This document shows, piece after piece, positions 59,901-64,000 of a DNA stretch of 64,000 nt. This stretch comes from Phyto melanocephala (lineage: Eukaryota; Arthropoda; Insecta; Diptera; Rhinophoridae). Position numbers and translations under genes: made by a program. Below the pieces are notes generated by a model that was given only the letters and a program-made list of their open reading frames with translations, was not told the origin of the DNA and made no database searches. The stretch is from the NCBI GenBank assembly GCA_941918925.1, contig OW799235.1, forward strand, positions 107,649,947-107,713,946, written 5' to 3'. The number at the start of each line of letters is the position of its first letter. The first letter of the stretch is position 1.

Positions 59901-62063
59901 CTGTAACCAACCATATGTTACAATTATTAAGACGGAAGTAAAATATGATATACCACCATCATTCGATGGAACATTGTCGTAATTGTCGAAAAATATCGAC
60001 CGACAGCTTTATAAGCCATTATTCCATATAAAACCATAAATTTAAAAAAAAAATATTCGAAAAAGCATACAATTTTGCACTGGGTATGATGACAAACAAT
60101 TTTATTAAATTCTTTTTATCTGGACAAAAAAAACTATATCTATATATATAAAAATCAATGTGTGTTTGTATGTTTGTATGTTTATATGTTTGTATGTTTG
60201 TATGTTTGTTTGTGCTTTATAGACGGTTAAACGGCTGAACCGATTTCCTTGAAATTTTCACAGAATCTTTCTGTATGTCTGGAAGGAACCATAGGCTATA
60301 CTTTGGTTTGAAATTGTAAGTGGGCGGGGTGCCACGCCCTATTAAAGAATAAGTATTAAATATTATATATCACGAAAGTTAATGCAGCTAGAGTCTTCAA
60401 ATTAAGTACGGTAAACTTTGACATCCACACGAACATTTGGGTAAAAAATGGGCGTACTTGCAATAGTAGGCGTGGCCACATGAATTAATTATTAAAATTC
60501 GTATATTTGGAAAACGATATCGATTAGAGTTGTAAAATTTGAAAGAGCAACTTTGACATCCAAATGAACATTTAGGCGAGAAATGGGTACATTATCAATA
60601 GTGGGCGTAGCACCTACCATATGAATCAAATACTAAAATTCGTATATCTGGAAAACGATATCGATTAGAGTAGTAAAATTTTGCAAAAGCAACTTTGATA
60701 TTCAAATAAACATTTATGGAAAAAATGGGTGCATTAACAATAGTGGGCGTGGCACCTGCCATATGAATTAAATAATGAAATTTGGGGTGGCGAAGCACAC
60801 CGGGTATTAGCTAGTTAATTATAAAGACCTAAACAATTCCAATTTGTCAGACCAAGATGGCAAAACATTACTGTGTCAAATCATATGTATGTCTGAATTA
60901 CTTGCAAAACAACCCTGTTTTACGTTAATTTTTTACAAGCTACAAGCTTAGTGTGAATTTTCCTTTAGTAGCCGAGTATAATATGTGGTCCCAAAAAAAA
61001 AGACAAATCTAGGGCCGAATAACGGCATTCGATATCGGTCAAAATTTTAATCGAATGTGAAAGTTTTCCTTGAAATTTTTATTGGATTCTTATAAGAATT
61101 CTATCATTTTCGATCGATATCGAATGCCGTAATTTCTGTATTTTTATGTTTCATTCTTTCAATCTAACTTCAATTAAATACAAAAAAGGCAAGTCTTTGT
61201 AGGAGTTTAGCGAAAAACATAAAGAAATCGTAAAAATGTAAAAGCTTATACATTAACTAAAAGAAACGTTAAATAATAATTATATTTCTGTTCGTTTTAA
61301 AACAAAAAAAAAGTCGTTCAAAGAAAGCCGCATAACCGACACTTTGCTATCGAAGAAATGTGAAATTGTTCGCACCCGTGAACAAAGTCTGAATTTGTAC
61401 TCCGGTGCCTGGTTCTATTTCTTTTCAAAGATCATCGATTTATTGGACACTTGTTTCTTTGTTTTGCGCAAAAAACAAAATCAGATAAGTTTTTTGCACG
61501 TGTATCATCATACCATAACAGCTTTATTCTCATGGATGTACCTCAAATATGCACCAGGTAAGCTATTTACACCAACACTATATCCCAGTGAACACAACAG
61601 AGAATTTTTACATATTGTTTATGTTTTAGGTGAACAAGGTGTTGTCATTGGCATCCTTAATTCAGGCGTACACATTGTCATGTATTTCTATTATATGGTA
61701 TCGGCTATGGGTCCTCAATACCAAAAATATTTGTGGTGGAAAAAGTATATGACCAGCATTCAATTAATCCAATTTGTTCTTATAATGGCCTATATGGTTA
61801 CCATTGCCCTGAAGGGCTGCAATATGCCAAAAACGCTTACATTCTTCTTCACTGCCAATGCCATGATCTTCCTATATCTATTTGGTAGTTTTTACCGAAG
61901 AACTTATAACAAATCAAATCTTAATGGTGCTACGAAAGCTGCAATGCGCGCTGCCAGTGGTTTTGGCTGTATACCAAGAAGGTCATTTTTGGTTCAGGGC
62001 GATCAAATGAAACGACTAATCGATGTTAACAATAATGCTGTAAAATCTACAAAAGCCGAGTAA
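56851..62063 (+). CDS. ELOVL-family very-long-chain fatty acid elongase, four coding exons
   Basis: Members of this family are ER membrane condensing enzymes that add two carbons from malonyl-CoA to a long-chain acyl-CoA. I join coding exons 56851-56908, 58362-58552, 61314-61557 and 61630-62063; the lengths 58+191+244+434 give 927 nt, which is 308 residues plus a stop, within the usual size of the family. Seen in the product: an N-terminal part ending in WFLMSSPGP, a first hydrophobic segment with IGPAFMKSRQPYNLK after it, KIIDLLDT at about 122-129, the catalytic HVYHH box at about 145-149, NSGVHIVMYFYY at about 175-186 and TSIQLIQF after WWKKYM. Several hydrophobic segments follow, as expected of a multi-span protein. 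The C-terminus ends KSTKAE, only loosely like a dilysine ER signal. The acidic residue of KxxExxDT is D instead of E. The substrate class and the Drosophila orthologue cannot be assigned from sequence reading alone. Confidence 0.9.
57080..57942 (+). mobile_element. long DINE-like repeat, copy inside elongase intron 1
   Basis: AACAAGAGTTCTATATTCGG then CCGTGTTGAATCTGATAATA at the left; CTTTATGGGGTTGAAAATTA near 57608; final TATACCCTTGACACTACAGG then TGAAGGG at the right. A MITE (57660-57917) is inserted in the TATATA just before the final CCC. Confidence 0.55.
57660..57917. mobile_element. MITE of the CTGTGGCTTGGAGC family, nested
   Basis: TATATCTGTGGCTTAGCTAA AAGGGCCAATGTCAC at the left and the matching inverted end GGCCCTTTTAGCTCCAAGCC then AGAGATATAT at the right. 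It splits the CTATATATACCC sequence of the surrounding repeat, as comparison with 55306-55320 shows. Confidence 0.75.
58362..58552 (+). CDS. ELOVL coding exon 2 (WFLMSSPGP and first membrane segment)
   Basis: The acceptor CTTCTCTTTAG ends at 58361 and the donor ACG|GTAAAGT begins at 58553. The exon carries residues about 20-83: a conserved start (DSWFLMSSPGP), a hydrophobic stretch (SIVVAYLIFVLKIG), the GPAFMKSRQPYNLK loop and the start of the next hydrophobic segment (IAYNAFQVCYSLWM). It enters in phase 1 and leaves in phase 0. Confidence 0.9.
60139..60814 (+). mobile_element. non-autonomous Helitron with about three ~140-bp internal repeats
   Basis: It begins with TC (TCTATATATATAAAAATCAA) after an A and ends with CTAG before a T, the standard A|TC...CTAG|T Helitron boundaries. 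The conserved insect Helitron start text GGTTAAACGGCTGAACCGAT lies near the left end and GCACACCGGGTATTAGCTAG closes the right end. Inside, a module of about 140 bases containing TCGTATAT.TGGAAAACGATA and GTGGGCGTGGCACCT recurs near 60360, 60494 and 60635. There is no Rep/helicase coding. It lies within elongase intron 2 in the sense orientation. Confidence 0.8.
61011..61134. mobile_element. inverted-repeat element in elongase intron 2
   Basis: AACGGCATTCGATATCG (61021-61037) is inverted in CGATATCGAATGCCGTAA (61115-61132). The left edge AGGGCCGAAT has no counterpart on the right. About 120 bp, ending roughly 180 bases before the proposed exon 3 acceptor. Confidence 0.6.
61314..61557 (+). CDS. 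ELOVL coding exon 3 (KxxDxxDT and HxxHH boxes)
   Basis: This exon holds FYFFSKIIDLLDTCFFVLRK and, further on, SFLHVYHH, the histidine box thought to bind the catalytic metal in elongases. The donor is CACCAG|GTAAGC at 61558. The acceptor is less certain. An AG at 61312-61313 is in the required phase 0 and gives the expected number of residues between YNAFQV and YSGAWFYF. It sits behind an A-run rather than a clean pyrimidine tract. A later phase-compatible AG at 61354-61355 would shorten the protein by 14 residues. Confidence 0.9.
61558..61629 (+). other. 72-nt mini-intron of the elongase, in frame and without stop
   Basis: GTAAGC...TTTTAG borders, 72 nt, which is exactly 24 codons, and no stop in the reading frame of the gene. 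Reading through would insert 24 residues between G165 and E166, between the HxxHH box and the HxxMYxYY segment. Related elongases have APG followed directly by the NSxVHxxMYxYY region, so splicing is the expected form. Confidence 0.9.
61630..62063 (+). CDS. ELOVL coding exon 4 (C-terminal half and stop)
   Basis: The exon begins after TTATGTTTTAG and continues the split glycine codon G|GT, giving KYAPG-EQGVVIGILNSG. It contains HIVMYFYYMVSAMGPQYQKY, WWKKYMTSIQLIQF and two further hydrophobic stretches, then a basic cytosolic tail (SFYRRTYNKSN) and a polar end, with the TAA stop at 62061-62063. The conserved motifs and the length of the C-terminal half are normal for the family. Confidence 0.95.
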
Positions 62064-62460
62064 AACTGCTACAGTCTCTATAGGCCAGTGTTAATGCATT
62101 CGCACTCATTTTACATCTTCTATGTATGCTACCTTATGATGACAGTATGTGGGAGTCTAATTATTTATAAAACTTACTTTAAGCCATTTCTGCGAATACC
62201 GAAAAACTTTTAAATTATCTTAATTGTTTTTTTGGTCTGATATTAAATTTAAAACATATTTTATGTGTGGGTATTTACTTTACTATAATTATTATTAAAT
62301 AATTATGTACATACGAGCAGGTGTGTATGTATGTACGTAATTCATTGATTGAATGTGATTGTATGTTTATGTGTAAATATGTATGATTGTTTAAACGAAT
62401 TATTTTTAATATAAATATAAAGTTTTTGTAAAAATAAAACATGTGTTAAACTTGCAATTA
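62064..62460 (+). other. elongase 3' UTR with polyadenylation signal
   Basis: AT-rich sequence after the TAA stop. A canonical AATAAA lies at 62433-62438, followed by ATGTGTTAAACTTG, a plausible cleavage and GT-rich zone. A MITE starts about 45 bases further on, so the element sits just outside the predicted transcript. Confidence 0.55.
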
Positions 62461-62503
62461 TTTATGTAAAATCATTAAAATTAACTCTTTTGTTGCAGAT
62501 ATT

Positions 62504-62676
62504 TGGTGAATTCACAAGGAGTGCTATTATGTGTTGTATTGTCATAATGTTTTAATATTTTTAAAATTATAAAATGTTAACACAATATTGTGTTGTTTAT
62601 CTTTAAGCCAATTTAAAATTAGGAAAATTTTTGTCAATATGGCAATACGGTATGATAGCACACCTTGTGAATTCAG
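62504..62676. mobile_element. MITE with GGTGAATTCACAAGG ends
   Basis: About 173 bp. The left end GGTGAATTCACAAGGAGTGC and the right end read on the minus strand (GCTGAATTCACAAGGTGTGC) match, and the similarity continues through CTAT.AT...GTATTG for roughly 45 bases. The centre is AT-rich with no coding capacity. The same family is seen at 15683-15828 and, as a diverged single end, near 7310-7340. Confidence 0.7.
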
Positions 62677-62812
62677 CAATTGTTTTTTTTTTTGTGTATT
62701 TGCAATAGAGCAAATTCAAACGTATTATAAAGATTTTTCAATGCTAATATCTAACCTTTTTTTAAATTTTTTGCTCTGAGATGTGAATCTTGTTTTTCGA
62801 CAGGAAAAAAGG

Positions 62813-63130
62813 TAAACGGTGGTGGTCAAACTCTAGTGGTTCACTCGAACGGTTCATTCACAGAGCAAGCTTAAACAAAGATTTTTTTCAATTAGTTATC
62901 TTTGAAATAAAAGTATTAAAAAAATTTCTTGGAAAATCTCAGAAAATTTTTAACGTTTCATTTGAATGATACTTTTGCTTAAATATTTTGATTAAAGAAT
63001 GAGATCGATAAAACCCGTAACACGAATAAAACGCAATAACTTTGAAACGAATTAATCCATTTTAATGAAAATAGCGTGGTTTAACAATAAAATAACAGTA
63101 AATTAAAATATTAATGCTTTTTGTAAAAAT
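62813..63130 (-). mobile_element. 3' flank and possible terminal repeat of the DD37E element
   Basis: Between the transposase stop and about 62815 there is no coding content. The sequence AACGGTGGTGGTCAAACTC, following a TA at 62813-62814, has the look of an ITm terminus (GGTGGTCAAA...), but the matching end is outside the window, so the boundary is a guess. Confidence 0.3.
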
Positions 63131-64000
63131 TCAGCTTTTTTTGATGAACTGTTTCACCTTTTCCGGAATTGAGACCATGAGGGTTTTGATGGTATCCTTA
63201 GTAACTTTATTGCTGGAATAAGACCATTTCTTGGAAAAAATTTTAGTAGTATTCGCAACTTGTTTTGTATCCTTCAGCACTCTTTTGACTAAAGCCCAGT
63301 AACGTTCGATGGGCCTTAGTTCTGGACAATTAGGTGGATTTGCTTCTTTTGGCACTACCACTATATTATTTGTTTCATACCATTCTGCTGCAGATTTACT
63401 ATAATGACACGACGCTAGGTCGGGCCAAAAATATGTTGACTTATTGTGTTTTCGTATGAATGGAAGCAACCTCTTCTGCAAGCACTCCTTGATGTAAATA
63501 TCAGTGTTGATAGTCCCAGTAGTAATAAATTTACTGCTTCTTTCTCCGCATGTGCATATAGCTTGCCACACTAAGTACTTCTTTGGAAACTTTGTCTTTT
63601 TTTGGAACTTAAATTGGTCATCGACATTACCTCTTCCATCGGCCACTTAATTACTTCGCCCTGGGAGCTGAGAAAAGTCGGCAAGAACGTAAGTCTCATC
63701 ATCCATAATACAACACTCATATTTGTTGATAAAATTTCTAAGCAGTTCTTTGGCACGACTTTTTGCATCCAAGTTTTTCTTCGATTTTCTGTCTGGCACT
63801 TTCTGAACCTTGTAGGACTTAAGGCCTTCATATCTTTTAACCTTCCTTACAAAAAAATCGGAACAGTTTGCTTTTAAGGCGGCTTTACGGTTTGAGAGGT
63901 TGGGATTTTGGTTTAGAAGACTAACAATCTTTGAAGCTAACTGTGGGTCCGTTATACCTTTTTTAGCTCCACTTCCAGCTTTCCTTTTAATACTACGACG
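63131..64000 (-). pseudogene. ITm/mariner-superfamily transposase, DD37E type, one nonsense codon, 5' end cut by the window
   Basis: On the minus strand a single reading frame runs from the window edge to a TGA at 63131-63133. It opens with a basic region (RRSIKRKAGSGAKKG) and a helix-turn-helix-like stretch (ASKIVSLLNQNPNLSNRKAA). The catalytic core follows: first D in CIMDDETYVLADFSQLPG, second D in YFWPDLASCHYSK, third acid E in NPPNCPELRPIERYW. I count 37 residues between the second D and the E of PIERYW, the DD37E spacing known from dipteran ITm elements rather than the DD34E of Tc1. One in-frame TAA at 63647-63649, just after PGRSN, breaks the frame. A substitution or short read error is enough to explain it, since both sides are otherwise open. 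The element is non-functional as read, but young. Its 5' inverted repeat would be beyond the window. Confidence 0.85.

Larger units (their letters stand above)
58553..61313 (+). other. elongase intron 2 (2761 nt) with a Helitron and a MITE
   Basis: The intron opens with GTAAAG. It contains a complete non-autonomous Helitron at 60139-60814 and an inverted-repeat element at 61011-61134, only about 180 bases before the proposed acceptor. In 58573-60138 I see no other coding exon; the tract is AT-rich with poly-T runs. Confidence 0.7.

Noticed and set aside
63571..63877. Open frames in other frames over the DD37E transposase
   Set aside because: Shadows: the frame with MDDETY, the second D and PIERYW is a different one and explains the sequence.

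Overview
The window looks like a piece of a muscoid (calyptrate-type) fly chromosome. It is strongly AT-rich and has almost no protein-coding density over the first 56 kb. It is packed with small decayed DNA transposons, Helitrons and interspersed repeats that carry the dipteran sequence block 'TTTCCGACCCCATAAAGT...GAGTCGATTAAGCC'. The only host gene I can support is a four-exon fatty-acid elongase (ELOVL/ELO family) on the + strand at the right end. The species cannot be fixed from the sequence alone; the host assignment rests on the elongase and on the repeat types.

Layout. 1-56 kb is intergenic or possibly distal intronic DNA. It holds five copies of a Helentron/DINE-1-like repeat (4069-4879, 35625-36262, 37704-38098, 44297-45065, 54589-55342), a partial one (11970-12332) and three copies of a longer relative (30399-31600, 33986-35232, 57080-57942). 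It also holds two minus-strand Helitrons (7350-7960, 45105-45640), four decayed Tc1/mariner transposase relics (12.8, 18.8, 19.7, 25.2 kb) and at least a dozen MITE families recognisable by their inverted ends. Some of these have clear target-site duplications: 27959-28245 with 8 bp, 26015-26246 with 10 bp, 33710-33929 with TTA, 36299-36796 and 49103-49778 with TA.

56-62.5 kb is the elongase gene: a possible TATA promoter near 55990, a possible 5' UTR exon, then coding exons 56851-56908, 58362-58552, 61314-61557 and 61630-62063, and a polyadenylation signal at 62433. The exons join in frame to 308 codons plus stop and contain HxxHH, KxxDxxDT, HxxMYxYY and TxxQxxQ. Intron 1 carries a nested pair of repeats, intron 2 a complete non-autonomous Helitron (60139-60814) and a MITE, and intron 3 is only 72 nt, a multiple of three with no stop.

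62.5-64 kb has a MITE and then an ITm/DD37E-type mariner transposase gene on the minus strand that runs off the right edge. It is open for nearly its whole visible length except for one nonsense codon at 63647-63649.

I found no CRISPR, tRNA, rRNA or operon-like structure, and no evidence of a new multi-gene system. The most noteworthy items are the elongase gene structure with its readable mini-intron, the nested and target-duplicated MITEs, and the nearly intact DD37E element.
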